From Paractinoplanes polyasparticus (lineage in GTDB: Bacteria > Actinomycetota > Actinomycetes > Mycobacteriales > Micromonosporaceae), in the NCBI RefSeq assembly GCF_019710575.1, contig NZ_JAHWFK010000001.1, positions 906,232 through 970,231 of the forward strand: DNA of 64,000 nucleotides, written 5' to 3'. Below are positions 32,739-41,656 of the stretch, in pieces (positions within the stretch are counted from its first letter, which is position 1; each line of letters starts with the position of its first letter). Position numbers and translations under genes: made by a program. The notes under the pieces were generated by a model, which worked only from the letters and a program-made list of their open reading frames with translations, had not been told where the DNA came from and did no database searches.

Positions 32739-35700
32739 TCAGGGTGCTTCGACGGTGTGGAGGGCCGCAACCTCCTCGTCGGTCAGGGCGCGGTTCCAGG
32801 CGTGCACCTGGTCGACGGCGCCGGACCAGTAGTCGGTCGGGTTGCCGGCGTACTTGGCCCGGCCGACCGACAGGGGGCCGGTGCTGATCACGTCGGGGCC
32901 GGCCGGGACGGCGGCGGCACGCTTGCCGTCCACGTAGAGGCGGGCCTCGCCGGTGGCGTGGTCACGGACGCCGACCAGGTGGTACCAGCGGTTCAGCTCG
33001 GGCGTGACCTCCTGGCGGGCCCGGTTGCCGCCGGGTGTGCTGAAGGCGAAGGCGCCCTGGCCGTACTGGAGGTAGAACGGGTTCTCGCGGGCCCGGCCGT
33101 CCTGGCTGAGCGCGCTGGCGTAGTTGCCGGGCAACTCGTCCAGCGTCACCCAGGCCGACACCGAATAGTCCTTGGTGGTGTCGAGGATCGGCGCGGCGGT
33201 GCCGGCCGAGTCGCCGTCACCGTCGAACTTCAGGGCCGAGCCGCTCACGCCGTCCACCCAGGACGTGTCACCGCCGAGTGTGAGGGACGCGCCGCCGCCG
33301 CTGTCGCGGGCGGTGGTCCCGCTGCCCTCGTCGAGGCTCCAGTCGCCGCGGCCGGGGAACGACGCGTCCGACGCCGCCTCGGCGCCGGCCTTGATGATGG
33401 CCGCGTTGATCTCGCGTACGGGACCGGGGTCGACCTTGATCTCGCGCCGGTCGTACGTCCAGAGGCCGTTGAGCTCGGTCTCCAGGTCGGTGATCTGCGT
33501 GTAGACCGAGCCGGACAGCTCGGCGCCGGCCGCCTCACGGTAGAACCGGTCGGTGTTGTCGACGTACTTGGCGGTCAGCGCGGCCTTGTCGGCGACCCCG
33601 CTGTAGATGACGGCCGGCGGGCCGGGCCACATGTGACCGGGGGTCCGCAGGGTGAAACCGCCGTGCTCGCCGTCCATCGCGATGCGCGTCGCGTCGGGGT
33701 ACGGCGGGTCGTTGTTGACGTAGTCGTGGTGGTCGATCACCTCGCCCTTGCCGGAGTCGCCCTTGGAGGAGCAGCAGTTCACACCGCTGTGGGCGTTGAG
33801 GATCCGGGACGGGTCGGCCGCCTTCGTCTCCTCGGCGATGCGCCCGGTCGCGGCCCGGTCCCACTCGCCCCAGCCCTCGTTGAAGACGATCCAGCCGATG
33901 ATCGACGGGAAGCTGTGCAGCTGCTTCATCATCTCGCGGCCCTGGCTGAGGAACGCCTCCTGACCGGCCGTGCTGTTGATGTCGGCCGACACGAAGTCCT
34001 GCCAGACCAGCAGGCCCAGCTCGTCGGCGTGCCGGTACCAGCGGGCCGACTCGACCTTGATGTGCTTGCGGACGGCGTTGAAGCCGAGCTTCTTCGTCTC
34101 CACCAGGTCGAACCGGAGCGCCGCGTCGCTGGGCTGGGTGTGGAGCCCGTCCGGCCAGAAGCCCTGGTCGAGCGTGGCCAGCGAGAAGATCGGCTTGCCG
34201 TTGAGCACCAGCTTGGGGAAGCCGCCGACGTTCTTCACCCCGACCGTACGCAGGCCGAAGTAGCTCCGTACGGAATCGGAATTGCCCAGCTTGACGTCGA
34301 GGTCGTAGAGGTACGGGTCGTCCGGGCTCCACAGACGCGGGTTGCTGACCTTCAGCGTGAGCGGCGAGTTGGCCGTGCCGCTCACGGCGCCGACCTTGCG
34401 GCCCCTCTTGTCGAACGCGGTCGCGGTGACTTTGGCGTTGGTGGCCGAATGGACAACCACAGTGGCCGAATCGAGCGTCGGAGTGATCGAAACCTGATCG
34501 ATCGAGGCCGGGGCGACCGGTTCCAGCCAGACGGTCTGCCAGATGCCCGACGACGGCTCGTACACGATGCCGCCCGGATTGAGCGACTGCTTGCCCTTGG
34601 GCTGGTTCGGCCCGGTCACGTCGGTGACCGCGACGATGATCTCCTGCTGACCGGTCCGTTTGAGCGCGTCGGTGATGTCGGCCGTGAAGGCGTTGTAGCC
34701 GCCGGTGTGCTCGGTGACCAGCTTGCCGTTGACCCAGACCTTGGCCTCGTAGTCGACCGCGCCGAAGTTCAGCTTGACGCGCTTGTTCTTCCAGTTGCCC
34801 GGCACGGTGACGAGCTTGCGGTAGAACATGTGGTCCTCGCGCCGCTCGAGTCCGGACAGCTGCGACTCGACCGGGTAGGGCACGGTGATCTTCTCGGCCA
34901 GCTTCTTGCCGAAGACCGGCTGCTCGCCCGCCTCGGCCGCGGCGAACTCCCACGGCCCGTTCAGGTTGAGCCAGTCCTTGCGGACGAGTTGGGGCCGCGG
35001 GTACTCCGGCAGCGGGTGCCGCTTGTCGACCTTGTCGCCCCACGGCGTCGTGAGCCGGTGTGTCGAGTTGTTGGCCGCCGAGCGGACGATCTGCGGAACA
35101 GGTTCACCGCCGACGACCAGGCCGCCGGTGCCGTCGTAGCTGACGCGAACCTTCTGGTTCTTCTGCACCGTCGCGCCGAGCTTGACGACGATCCTCTTCC
35201 CGTCCCGCCGGACCGAGGTGATCGGGAACGGGGTGGTGTCCACCTCGACCGTCGTCTTCTGAGCGAATTGGCCGAGTGTTGTCACTCTGGCGTCGAAGTC
35301 GGCGGTCAGCGTCGTGCCGGCCTTGTCGACCGCGAAGGCCACCGGGAACACCTGGAAACCGTCGGGCGGGGTGAACGCCGACTCGGGCACGATCTGCTTG
35401 CTGATGCCGGCGCCGGCCCACCGCAGGTACAGGTTGGCGCCGCCGATGTCCTGGAACATCTCGATGCGTACGGTGCGGGCCTCCCCCGCCACCAGGCGCA
35501 CCGGCGCGCTGGTCTGCTCGACGTCCCAGTCGCCGACCCAGTGGTCGATCACCGGCTGGTCGTCGAGGAAGAAGCGGAAGCCGTTGTCGCCGATCATCGA
35601 GAACGTGTAGTCGCCGGTGGCCGGGGCGGTGAGCTTGCCGGTCCAGCGGGCGGTGGTGTGCTCGGTGCGGCCGGTCAGCGATTCGAACGTGCCGACCAGG

Positions 35701-35897
35701 CCGGGCAGGTCGACATTGGGATCGAGCGACACGCCGCCCAGCTCCGCGAAGTCGCGGGCGCCGGGGGCGGACATCCGGAAGTACTCACCCTTGAGACCGT
35801 GGACGGTCACCGCGGCCTGCGCGGGGGTGGGCACGACGAAGACGGACACAACCAGAAGGAGGGCCAGAAGCCAGGGACGCAGGGAAGATCGCGGCAT
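32739..35897 (-). CDS. Secreted multidomain GH2 glycoside hydrolase (beta-galactosidase/glucuronidase type)
   Basis: 1052 residues. A signal peptide (LRPWLLALLLVVSVFVVPTPAQA) is followed by a PA14-like domain (LKGEYFRMSAPGARDFAELG, TGDYTFSMIGDNGFRFFLDD), then a beta-rich linker. The GH2 modules follow: sugar-binding jelly roll (DWLNLNGPWEFAAAE, AVDYEAKVWVNGKLVTEHTGG), Ig-like domain, and TIM barrel with KLGFNAVRKHIKVES, IVFNEGWGEWD (acid/base Glu) and the later nucleophile region. The last 190 residues are a LamG domain (DYSVSAWVTLDELPGNYASA). It presumably trims galactosides or glucuronides outside the cell and binds polymer. The ATG at 35897 follows GAAGGGA. Confidence 0.92.
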   Translation of the reverse strand: MPRSSLRPWLLALLLVVSVFVVPTPAQAAVTVHGLKGEYFRMSAPGARDFAELGGVSLDPNVDLPGLVGTFESLTGRTEHTTARWTGKLTAPATGDYTFSMIGDNGFRFFLDDQPVIDHWVGDWDVEQTSAPVRLVAGEARTVRIEMFQDIGGANLYLRWAGAGISKQIVPESAFTPPDGFQVFPVAFAVDKAGTTLTADFDARVTTLGQFAQKTTVEVDTTPFPITSVRRDGKRIVVKLGATVQKNQKVRVSYDGTGGLVVGGEPVPQIVRSAANNSTHRLTTPWGDKVDKRHPLPEYPRPQLVRKDWLNLNGPWEFAAAEAGEQPVFGKKLAEKITVPYPVESQLSGLERREDHMFYRKLVTVPGNWKNKRVKLNFGAVDYEAKVWVNGKLVTEHTGGYNAFTADITDALKRTGQQEIIVAVTDVTGPNQPKGKQSLNPGGIVYEPSSGIWQTVWLEPVAPASIDQVSITPTLDSATVVVHSATNAKVTATAFDKRGRKVGAVSGTANSPLTLKVSNPRLWSPDDPYLYDLDVKLGNSDSVRSYFGLRTVGVKNVGGFPKLVLNGKPIFSLATLDQGFWPDGLHTQPSDAALRFDLVETKKLGFNAVRKHIKVESARWYRHADELGLLVWQDFVSADINSTAGQEAFLSQGREMMKQLHSFPSIIGWIVFNEGWGEWDRAATGRIAEETKAADPSRILNAHSGVNCCSSKGDSGKGEVIDHHDYVNNDPPYPDATRIAMDGEHGGFTLRTPGHMWPGPPAVIYSGVADKAALTAKYVDNTDRFYREAAGAELSGSVYTQITDLETELNGLWTYDRREIKVDPGPVREINAAIIKAGAEAASDASFPGRGDWSLDEGSGTTARDSGGGASLTLGGDTSWVDGVSGSALKFDGDGDSAGTAAPILDTTKDYSVSAWVTLDELPGNYASALSQDGRARENPFYLQYGQGAFAFSTPGGNRARQEVTPELNRWYHLVGVRDHATGEARLYVDGKRAAAVPAGPDVISTGPLSVGRAKYAGNPTDYWSGAVDQVHAWNRALTDEEVAALHTVEAP

Positions 35898-35915
35898 CGA
35901 GTGTTTCCCTTCGAT

Positions 35916-35928
35916 CAACGACGCGTTG
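35916..35928. promoter_or_regulatory. Short palindrome upstream of the GH2 gene
   Basis: CAACG-ACG-CGTTG is a 5-bp inverted repeat with a 3-bp centre, 19 bp before the GH2 start codon and just upstream of its ribosome binding site. It resembles a LacI-family half-site arrangement, but only one copy is seen. Confidence 0.3.
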
Positions 35929-36032
35929 CGACCACATTCAGGCATTTACATGCGTGATGTCAACAGAATGAAACAGGTATCGACATTTCCGCGAACCGGT
36001 GTGCCCGGACGGACCACGGCCGCGCCCGGGGG

Positions 36033-36038
36033 TACGCT
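36033..36038 (+). promoter_or_regulatory. Leaderless -10 element (TACGCT) of aat
   Basis: TACGCT lies exactly 6 nt before the GTG at 36045, with no ribosome binding site between. Confidence 0.5.
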
Positions 36039-36044
36039 CCCGGT

Positions 36045-36755
36045 GTGATCGGGCTCGAGCTGCGCCGGGCGCGCCAGGCCCTCGGGTTCCCGCCGGTCGC
36101 CCAGGCCGACGACGACGGGCTGCTCGCGGTGGGTGGCGACCTCAGCCCCGAGCGCCTCCTGGTCGCGTACGCGAACGGAATCTTCCCGTGGCCCAGCAAG
36201 CGCACCCCGCTGTTGCCGTGGTTCTGCCCCAGCCCGCGTACGGTCCTGATTCCCGGCCGGATCTCGGTGAGCCGAAGCGCCCGCAAGACGATGCGCCGCG
36301 CGCCGTTCACCATGACCTACGACCGGGCATTCGCCGACGTGATCGCGGCCTGCGCCACTGTGCCGAGGCACGACGGCGGCACGTGGATCACGCCGGCCAT
36401 GGTCGAGGGCTACATTCGCCTGCACGAGCTGGGCTTCGCGCACTCCGTCGAGGCGTGGAGCGGTGACCGGCTCGTGGGCGGCCTCTACGGGGTCTCGCTG
36501 GGCGCGGCCTTCTTCGGCGAGTCCATGTTCCGGCTCGAGTCCGAAGCCTCCAAGGTCGCCCTGCTCACGCTGCTCGACCAGCTGGCGGCCTGGAACTTCC
36601 ACTTCGTCGACTGCCAGATGATGACCCCGCACGTCCGGCGCCTGGGCGCGGTCGACTGGGAGCTCGACGAGTTTCAGTCCGCGCTCGAGCGGGCGCTGGG
36701 CGTGGAGACCAGGCGAGGACGCTGGTCGGGCCCGACCCGCGCCACCAGCACATAG
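36045..36755 (+). CDS. aat: Leucyl/phenylalanyl-tRNA--protein transferase
   Basis: 236 residues. Signature blocks are GLLAVGGDLSPERLLVAYANGIFPW, LLPWFCPSPRTVLIP, GGTWITPAMVEGYIRLHELG, FAHSVEAWSGDRLVGGLYGVSLGAAFFGESMF and HFVDCQMMTPHVRRLGA, covering the whole Aat family length. It adds Leu or Phe from aminoacyl-tRNA to N-terminal Arg or Lys of proteins, marking them for ClpS/ClpAP-type degradation (N-degron pathway). Its last 82 bp overlap the end of the convergent MFS gene. The start is fixed by TACGCT-N6-GTG. Confidence 0.95.
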   Translation: MIGLELRRARQALGFPPVAQADDDGLLAVGGDLSPERLLVAYANGIFPWPSKRTPLLPWFCPSPRTVLIPGRISVSRSARKTMRRAPFTMTYDRAFADVIAACATVPRHDGGTWITPAMVEGYIRLHELGFAHSVEAWSGDRLVGGLYGVSLGAAFFGESMFRLESEASKVALLTLLDQLAAWNFHFVDCQMMTPHVRRLGAVDWELDEFQSALERALGVETRRGRWSGPTRATST

Positions 36756-38191
36756 GCGAACAGGATCGCCATGACGGCGACGCCGGCCCACATCGCCTGC
36801 TGCCAGCCGTCGACGAACGATTCCTGGGCCGCCCGCACCACGGCCGGCGTTGCGTGGCCGGCGGCCAGGGCGTTGGCGATGCCGTCGCGGGCGGCGCCGG
36901 CGACTTCGGCCGGCACACCGTCGAGCCGCGTGTCGACGGCGTGCCGGTAGCCGGCCGAGACGATCGCCCCGAGCAGGGCGACGCCGAGCGCAGTGCCGAA
37001 TTCCCGGGTCACGTCGTTGAGGGCCGAGGCGACACCCTGGCTCTCCCGGGGCAGGGCGGCGGTGATCGCCTCGGTGGACGGGGTCATCGTCAGGCCCATG
37101 CCGAGGCCCATGGCCAGCATGCCCGGCAGCACCGACAGGTAGCCGCCGTCAACCGACACCAGGACCGCCATGAGGGCCAGGCCCGCAGCGCTGAGGGCGA
37201 TGCCCGCGGGCATCGTCGCGCGGGACCTCAGCCGCGGGGCGAGACCGGAGGCGGCCATCATGAGCAGCGCCATCGGCATCAGGGCGAGCGTGGACCGCAG
37301 GGCGGACCAGCCCAGCACCGCCTGGAAGTAGGGGAAGAGCACCACGAAGATCCCGGCCTGCACCCCGAACAGGACCAGCAACGCGACGGACCCACCGGCC
37401 AGCCGCCGGTCGCGGAAGAGACGGACGTCGAGCAGCGGGACCGGCGTGCGCAGCTCCCAAGCCACGAAGGCAGCGGCGGCCAGCGAGCCGACGAGCAGCC
37501 CGGCCAGTGCCGGCGCCGAAGTCCAGCCCCGCTCGGGCCCCTCGTGCAGCGCGAAGATGAGCCCGACGGCGGCAACGGCTGAGGTGAGCGAACCGATCGC
37601 GTCGAACCCCCGCCCTTCCCGCGAGTTCGGGGCGGATCGCAGGGCCAGGACGCCCGCCACCACGACCAGCGCGACCGGCAGGGCGAAGAGCCAGCGCCAG
37701 CTGGCCACGTCGACCAGCAGCGCCGACAGGTACATACCGAGCAGGCCGCCACCGCCGGCGACGCCCGTCCACACGCCGATCGCCTGGGCCCGCCGCTCGT
37801 CCGGGAAGGTCGACGTGATGACGGCCAGCGTGACCGGCATGATCATGGCGGCCCCGACCCCGGCCAGCAGCCGCGCCGCGATCATGACCTCGGTCGCGGT
37901 GGCGAGGCCGGCGGCGGCACTGGCCACGCCGAAGACGACCAGGCCCGCCAGCAGCACCGGCTTGCGGCCCCACCGGTCGCCGACCGCCCCCAGCGGCAGC
38001 AACAGGGCGGCCAGCGTGAGCGTGTAGGTGTTGATGATCCACAGGACGGTGGACTGCGACGCGCCGAAGGCCACGGCGATCTCCTGCTGGGCGACGTTGA
38101 GCCCGGAGACCGAGGCGATGACCGCCATGAGGGCGACGCAGACGGCGATGAGGATCGAGCGGAGCTGGGCTGGAGCAACGGGATCGGACAT
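36674..38191 (-). CDS. MFS drug exporter, DHA2 (14-helix) family
   Basis: 505 residues with 14 predicted helices. The loop 2-3 motif A reads LGAVGDRWGRKPVLL and the motif C region LAGVGAAMIMPVTLAVITSTF, both typical of EmrB/QacA-type drug:proton antiporters. TAGCTT lies 6 nt before the ATG (38203-38198), pointing to a leaderless transcript. An operator like those in front of the XRE-cupin gene lies at 38233-38247, just upstream of the promoter. The neighbouring regulator therefore probably controls it. The exported compound is unknown. Confidence 0.94.
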   Translation of the reverse strand: MSDPVAPAQLRSILIAVCVALMAVIASVSGLNVAQQEIAVAFGASQSTVLWIINTYTLTLAALLLPLGAVGDRWGRKPVLLAGLVVFGVASAAAGLATATEVMIAARLLAGVGAAMIMPVTLAVITSTFPDERRAQAIGVWTGVAGGGGLLGMYLSALLVDVASWRWLFALPVALVVVAGVLALRSAPNSREGRGFDAIGSLTSAVAAVGLIFALHEGPERGWTSAPALAGLLVGSLAAAAFVAWELRTPVPLLDVRLFRDRRLAGGSVALLVLFGVQAGIFVVLFPYFQAVLGWSALRSTLALMPMALLMMAASGLAPRLRSRATMPAGIALSAAGLALMAVLVSVDGGYLSVLPGMLAMGLGMGLTMTPSTEAITAALPRESQGVASALNDVTREFGTALGVALLGAIVSAGYRHAVDTRLDGVPAEVAGAARDGIANALAAGHATPAVVRAAQESFVDGWQQAMWAGVAVMAILFAYVLVARVGPDQRPRLVSTPSARSSAD

Positions 38192-38232
38192 GCGGAAAAG
38201 CTAAACCCGCAATGCGCGTACGACATAAGGCC

Positions 38233-38247
38233 TTGCCAGAACTGCAA
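38233..38247. promoter_or_regulatory. Operator 1 (TTGCCAGAACTGCAA) upstream of the MFS gene
   Basis: An interrupted palindrome, TTGC...GCAA, agreeing at 13 of 15 positions with operator 2 at 38826-38840. It lies in the 59 bp between the MFS start and the XRE-cupin stop, upstream of the probable MFS -10 box. Confidence 0.6.
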
Positions 38248-38250
38248 GAA

Positions 38251-38784
38251 TCAGGCTTCGTGGACGGTGATGATCTCCACCGGATCGCGCAGGGCCCCCA
38301 CCGAGTGCGGGGTCGTCGTCGCGAACTCCGCCTTTTCGCCCGGACCGACCGCCATCCGGCGGGCCCCGAGGTGCAGCAGCGCGACACCGCTGACGACGGT
38401 GAACCACTCCCGGCCCGGATGCACGGCCAAATGCCCCGGCCCGGTGAGCCGCTCGGCGGTGATCCGCATCTTGGCCACCAGCCGGCCGCCGGGCCGCCCC
38501 GGCTCGCCCGAGAGGATCCAGGTGGTCAGGCCCGCCTCCTGGTGCCGGGCCGGCCGCAGGGCATCGGACGAGGGCTCGACGAGGTGGTCGCTCGTGGTGC
38601 CGAGCGCTCCGGCCAGGGCGGCCAGCTGGTCGAGGTCGATGCGGCGGCGGCCGGTCTCGATCCGGCTCAGCGTCGACGGGCTGAGGTGACTGCGGGCGGC
38701 CAGCGCGTCCAGGCTCCAGCCGCGGTCCCGCCGCAACTGCCGCAGGCGGCGCCGGACGACGTCGGACAGCTCGATCTCTGACAT
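38251..38784 (-). CDS. XRE-cupin transcriptional regulator
   Basis: 177 residues. The HTH_XRE covers about 5-62 (LRQLRRDRGWSLDALAARSH, LSPSTLSRIETGRR) and a cupin follows (HPGREWFTVVSGVALLHLGA, VGPGEKAEFATTTPHSVGAL). Members sense small ligands through the cupin and regulate amine, sugar or drug-efflux genes. The ATG at 38784 has TACCGT 7 nt upstream. Two operator-like palindromes (38805-38819, 38826-38840) overlap its promoter, and a third lies before the MFS gene, so autoregulation with control of the exporter is likely. Confidence 0.92.
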   Translation of the reverse strand: MSEIELSDVVRRRLRQLRRDRGWSLDALAARSHLSPSTLSRIETGRRRIDLDQLAALAGALGTTSDHLVEPSSDALRPARHQEAGLTTWILSGEPGRPGGRLVAKMRITAERLTGPGHLAVHPGREWFTVVSGVALLHLGARRMAVGPGEKAEFATTTPHSVGALRDPVEIITVHEA

Positions 38785-38804
38785 CCCACCCACGGTACCG
38801 AGCA

Positions 38805-38840
38805 GTGCCGATACCGCAAGTACTCTTGCCGGAACGGCAA
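38805..38840. promoter_or_regulatory. Operators 2 and 3 upstream of the XRE-cupin gene
   Basis: GTGCCGATACCGCAA (38805-38819) and TTGCCGGAACGGCAA (38826-38840) are 15-bp palindromes with a 3-bp centre, spaced 21 bp (two helical turns). They cover the -35 region belonging to TACCGT (38797-38792). Confidence 0.65.
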
Positions 38841-38887
38841 AGGCTTCGCCGGAGCCGGCCGTACGCCCTCGGGCCGGGGTGATCACA

Positions 38888-38893
38888 TAGGCT
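38888..38893 (+). promoter_or_regulatory. Leaderless -10 element (TAGGCT) of the DUF4262 gene
   Basis: TAGGCT is followed by CTGCGG and the ATG at 38900. Confidence 0.5.
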
Positions 38894-38899
38894 CTGCGG

Positions 38900-39421
38900 A
38901 TGTTCGAGGCCTCGCGCATCTGCCGCTGTGTCATCTGCCACGACTACGGCGATCGCGACGACTACGACGCGGCCGACCGGGGCGTGATTGCCAACGTGGA
39001 GACGTTCGGGTGGAGCGTCACCGGCGTCCCGGCCGACCACGAGGGGCCGGGCTGGGCGTACACGATCGGCCGATGGCACAGCCGGGGCGGGGCCGAGCTG
39101 GCCATGTTCGGGCTGGATCTGGAGGTCATGCAGGCCTGCCTGAACATCCTCGGCAAGCGTGACGACCTCGCCGACGGCCAGGCCCACGACGATGTCGTCA
39201 ACCGCTACCCCGTGCGCCTGCGGGAGGTCGAGCCGGACTGGTACCGGGCCTTCTTCGGCCAGGGCATCTGGTTCTACCGGCAGCCGCCGATCCCCTTCCT
39301 CGAGGTGGTCTGGCCGGACCGGGACGGCGCGTTTCCCTGGGACACCGGCAGCCTCGCCCAGCCCCACCTCTGGCTCCCGCCCGGCGAGCACACGCCGGGC
39401 GTCTGGACCCAGGACGTCTGA
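38900..39421 (+). CDS. DUF4262 domain protein
   Basis: 173 residues. The family pattern is clear: VETFGWSVTGVPADHEGPGW, AYTIGRWHSRGGAELAMFGL, QAHDDVVNRYPVRLREVEPD and WYRAFFGQGIWFYRQPPIPF, then EVVWPDRDGAFPWD. An N-terminal CRCVICHDYGD carries three cysteines that could bind a metal. No activity is known for the family. It is convergent with the propeller protein gene, with 5 bp between stops. Confidence 0.88.
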   Translation: MFEASRICRCVICHDYGDRDDYDAADRGVIANVETFGWSVTGVPADHEGPGWAYTIGRWHSRGGAELAMFGLDLEVMQACLNILGKRDDLADGQAHDDVVNRYPVRLREVEPDWYRAFFGQGIWFYRQPPIPFLEVVWPDRDGAFPWDTGSLAQPHLWLPPGEHTPGVWTQDV

Positions 39422-39426
39422 CAACG

Positions 39427-40584
39427 TCAGGGCGCGTACGTGGTCACCGTCGACCCGGTCGTGCCGTACAGCCGCCCGTTGGCCACCATCGGGGCGCCGC
39501 GCAGGGCCGAGGTCTTCGCATCCAGCTTGATCGGGCTGCCCGTACGTGCGTCGAAAGCTGCCAGGGGAAGCCCGGTGTCCCGCCAGCCGTAGACCACCCC
39601 GCCGCCGATCGCGAACGTGATGGGGGCGTCCTCAGCGAAGGACGCCGTCCAGACCCGTCGGCCGTCGCGCGCGTCGACCGCGATTGTTTCGTTGTCGAGG
39701 GTGTGCAGGTAGATCCGTTTGCCGTCGGTGGCGAATCCGGTTGTCGCGCCGTGGCTGGGGAAGGTCTCGAGGACGGCGCCGGTGGCCGCGCTGACGCTGC
39801 GGATGCGCCCGTCCGGGTCGCATCGCATGTAGAAGGTGGAGCCGTCGGGCGACCCGCCGATCGGGGTGAAGCAGCCCGCGCCGGCCGGCCACAGCGCCTT
39901 GCCCGTCGTGACGTCGACCGCTGTGGTCGTGCCGTCGCCCACCACGAGGATCCTTCCGCCGGCGGCGATGGTCTCGCCGCCGATCGATCCCACCCGGGCC
40001 CAGACCCGGGAGCCGTCGGCGACGCGGTAGGCCCGGATGCCGTACTTGCTGATCGTCGCGTCCCACACGCTGCCGACCACGACGCCCTTGTCGACGAGCA
40101 AGCCGTACATGGTCTCGGGGATCCGCTTGCGGTAGAGCTCCTTACCGGTGGTCACGTCGTGGGCGGCCAGGAAGGTCTTGCCGGAACGGCAGTCGCGGGA
40201 CTGGGCGATCAGCCTGGTCCCGACGATCGCGGCCAGGCTGATGTCCGTCTTCCTGCTCGTGGCGGGCGTCTGCCAGACCGGCGCGCCGGTGGTCGCGTCA
40301 TAACCGCTGATCCGGTACGAGGCGGCGGTGACCAGCCGGTTCGCGCCGACCAGGGGCACGGCCGGGGCAGCGCAGGTCGCCGCCGCGAGCGGAACGTTCC
40401 AGCGCGGCTTCAGCTTGGCGGCGGCGGCCGGGGTCAGCCGGGTCTCGCCCGCGTTGAAGTGGTCGCCGGTCGCGTGGGCCGCGGCCTGTCCCCAGGCGTC
40501 GGGAGTCGTGGCGGCGGCCGGGACCGGGGCGGCGGTCGCGCTGATGGCGGCGACCACGACAACCGCCAGGTGACGACGTTTCAC
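39427..40584 (-). CDS. Secreted PQQ-like beta-propeller protein
   Basis: 385 residues. A signal peptide (HLAVVVVAAISATAAPVPAA) precedes a seven- or eight-bladed WD-like propeller of the PQQ_2/PQQ_3 type. Blade ends repeat as GYDATTGAPVWQTP, AHDVTTGKELYRKR, AYRVADGSRVWARV, AVDVTTGKALWPAG and AVDARDGRRVWTAS. Such proteins often act as scaffolds or as quinohaemoprotein relatives without cofactor; no dehydrogenase residues were recognised. GAGGAG is 5 nt before the GTG start. Confidence 0.8.
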   Translation of the reverse strand: MKRRHLAVVVVAAISATAAPVPAAATTPDAWGQAAAHATGDHFNAGETRLTPAAAAKLKPRWNVPLAAATCAAPAVPLVGANRLVTAASYRISGYDATTGAPVWQTPATSRKTDISLAAIVGTRLIAQSRDCRSGKTFLAAHDVTTGKELYRKRIPETMYGLLVDKGVVVGSVWDATISKYGIRAYRVADGSRVWARVGSIGGETIAAGGRILVVGDGTTTAVDVTTGKALWPAGAGCFTPIGGSPDGSTFYMRCDPDGRIRSVSAATGAVLETFPSHGATTGFATDGKRIYLHTLDNETIAVDARDGRRVWTASFAEDAPITFAIGGGVVYGWRDTGLPLAAFDARTGSPIKLDAKTSALRGAPMVANGRLYGTTGSTVTTYAP

Positions 40585-40759
40585 GGCAACTCCTCGGGAC
40601 GGGGCAAGAAGATCACCGTAGGGAGGAATGCCGCGTCCGTAGGCGTGCCGGGCCAGGGGCTCACCCGGTCGAGCGACGGCGAGCGGCCGGACGTGGCGCC
40701 GTGCGGGAGGGCGGCGCGACCAGCCGAGTGGCTCCCGCCGACCGATAGAATCGCCGGGC

Positions 40760-41203
40760 ATGGGACAAGGACTGGTGCCGTACCTGTGCTGCGCCGACGC
40801 CGCGTCGGCCATCGAGTTCTACACGTCCGTGTTCGGTGCGAGCGAGACGCAGCGCTGGACAGCGGACGACGGGCGGATCGGGCACGCCGAGCTGGATCTC
40901 GGCGGTGAGCCGTTGTACCTCGCCGATGAGCATCCGGAGATCGGCGTACGAGGCCCGCTCGCCCACGGCGGCACGGCGGTGTCGTTCGTGCTCACCGTGG
41001 CGGACGCCGACCTCACCGTGGCCAAGGCGCTGGAGGCGGGCGCCACCCTCGAGCGCCCGGTCGTGCTGCAGGACGACGGGGCCCGCGCCGGCTGGATCGT
41101 CGACCCGTTCGGCCATCGGTGGAACCTGAGCACTCCGGTGGAGGAAGCACCGGTGGACCAGCTCCGCGGCCGGGTCGGCGATCGGTACCGGATCACCGGC
41201 TAG
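40760..41203 (+). CDS. VOC (glyoxalase/bleomycin-resistance) superfamily protein
   Basis: 147 residues forming two beta-alpha-beta-beta-beta modules: VPYLCCADAASAIEFYTSVF and GHAELDLGGEPLYLADEHPE, then VSFVLTVADADLTVAKALEA and GWIVDPFGHRWNLSTP. This PhnB/YdhR-like subgroup often lacks proven enzyme activity. The end overlaps the convergent YjbR gene by 4 bp. TAGAAT lies 8 nt before the ATG. Confidence 0.87.
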   Translation: MGQGLVPYLCCADAASAIEFYTSVFGASETQRWTADDGRIGHAELDLGGEPLYLADEHPEIGVRGPLAHGGTAVSFVLTVADADLTVAKALEAGATLERPVVLQDDGARAGWIVDPFGHRWNLSTPVEEAPVDQLRGRVGDRYRITG

Positions 41204-41610
41204 CGCGGCGCAGGAACCTGGGCGGCGAGGAACTTCGGGGCCATCTCGCAGTAGCTGTCGGTGAGGAGCTCGGCGATCTCTGTCCAGTCGGTGTGGTCGC
41301 CGAGGATGACGCCGGCGACGTTGTGCCCCCAGCCGGCGCGGAAGAACGGGAAACCGCTGCTGGTCAGGCCGAGCAGGTCGTCGGCGGGCACGCGGAAGGT
41401 CATCAGGGTGGGCTGGTCGCCGACGACCAGATGCCGGGGATAGTCGAGCTGACGGTCCGGGTCGGCGGTGTAGACGTGGGCGACCGTCCGCTGACGGATC
41501 CGCCAGCGCACGCCGATCCAAGCGGGTTCCTCGTACGTCTGCGGCAGACCCTGGCAGATCGCTCGCAGCCGATGCAGAACGTCCGGGCGCACATCTCCGG
41601 GAGCGGACAT
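41200..41610 (-). CDS. MmcQ/YjbR family protein
   Basis: 136 residues: LPQTYEEPAWIGVRWRIRQR, VAHVYTADPD, PTLMTFRVPADDLLGLTSSG, FPFFRAGWGHNVAGVILGDH and DWTEIAELLTDSYCEMAP match the YjbR double-wing fold. Relatives bind DNA weakly, and no precise role is established. The start is fixed by TACTGT (41622-41617) exactly 6 nt before the ATG. Confidence 0.87.
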   Translation of the reverse strand: MSAPGDVRPDVLHRLRAICQGLPQTYEEPAWIGVRWRIRQRTVAHVYTADPDRQLDYPRHLVVGDQPTLMTFRVPADDLLGLTSSGFPFFRAGWGHNVAGVILGDHTDWTEIAELLTDSYCEMAPKFLAAQVPAPR

Positions 41611-41656
41611 GGGCCGACAGTACCGGGAGGGTACGACAACGAATGCCGTCCGAAGC

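Noticed and set aside
32079..35957. 1292-codon plus-strand open frame across the GH5-like end and the GH2 gene
   Set aside because: It runs antisense to the GH2 gene and through the terminator hairpin, with no domain and no suitable start; a composition artefact.
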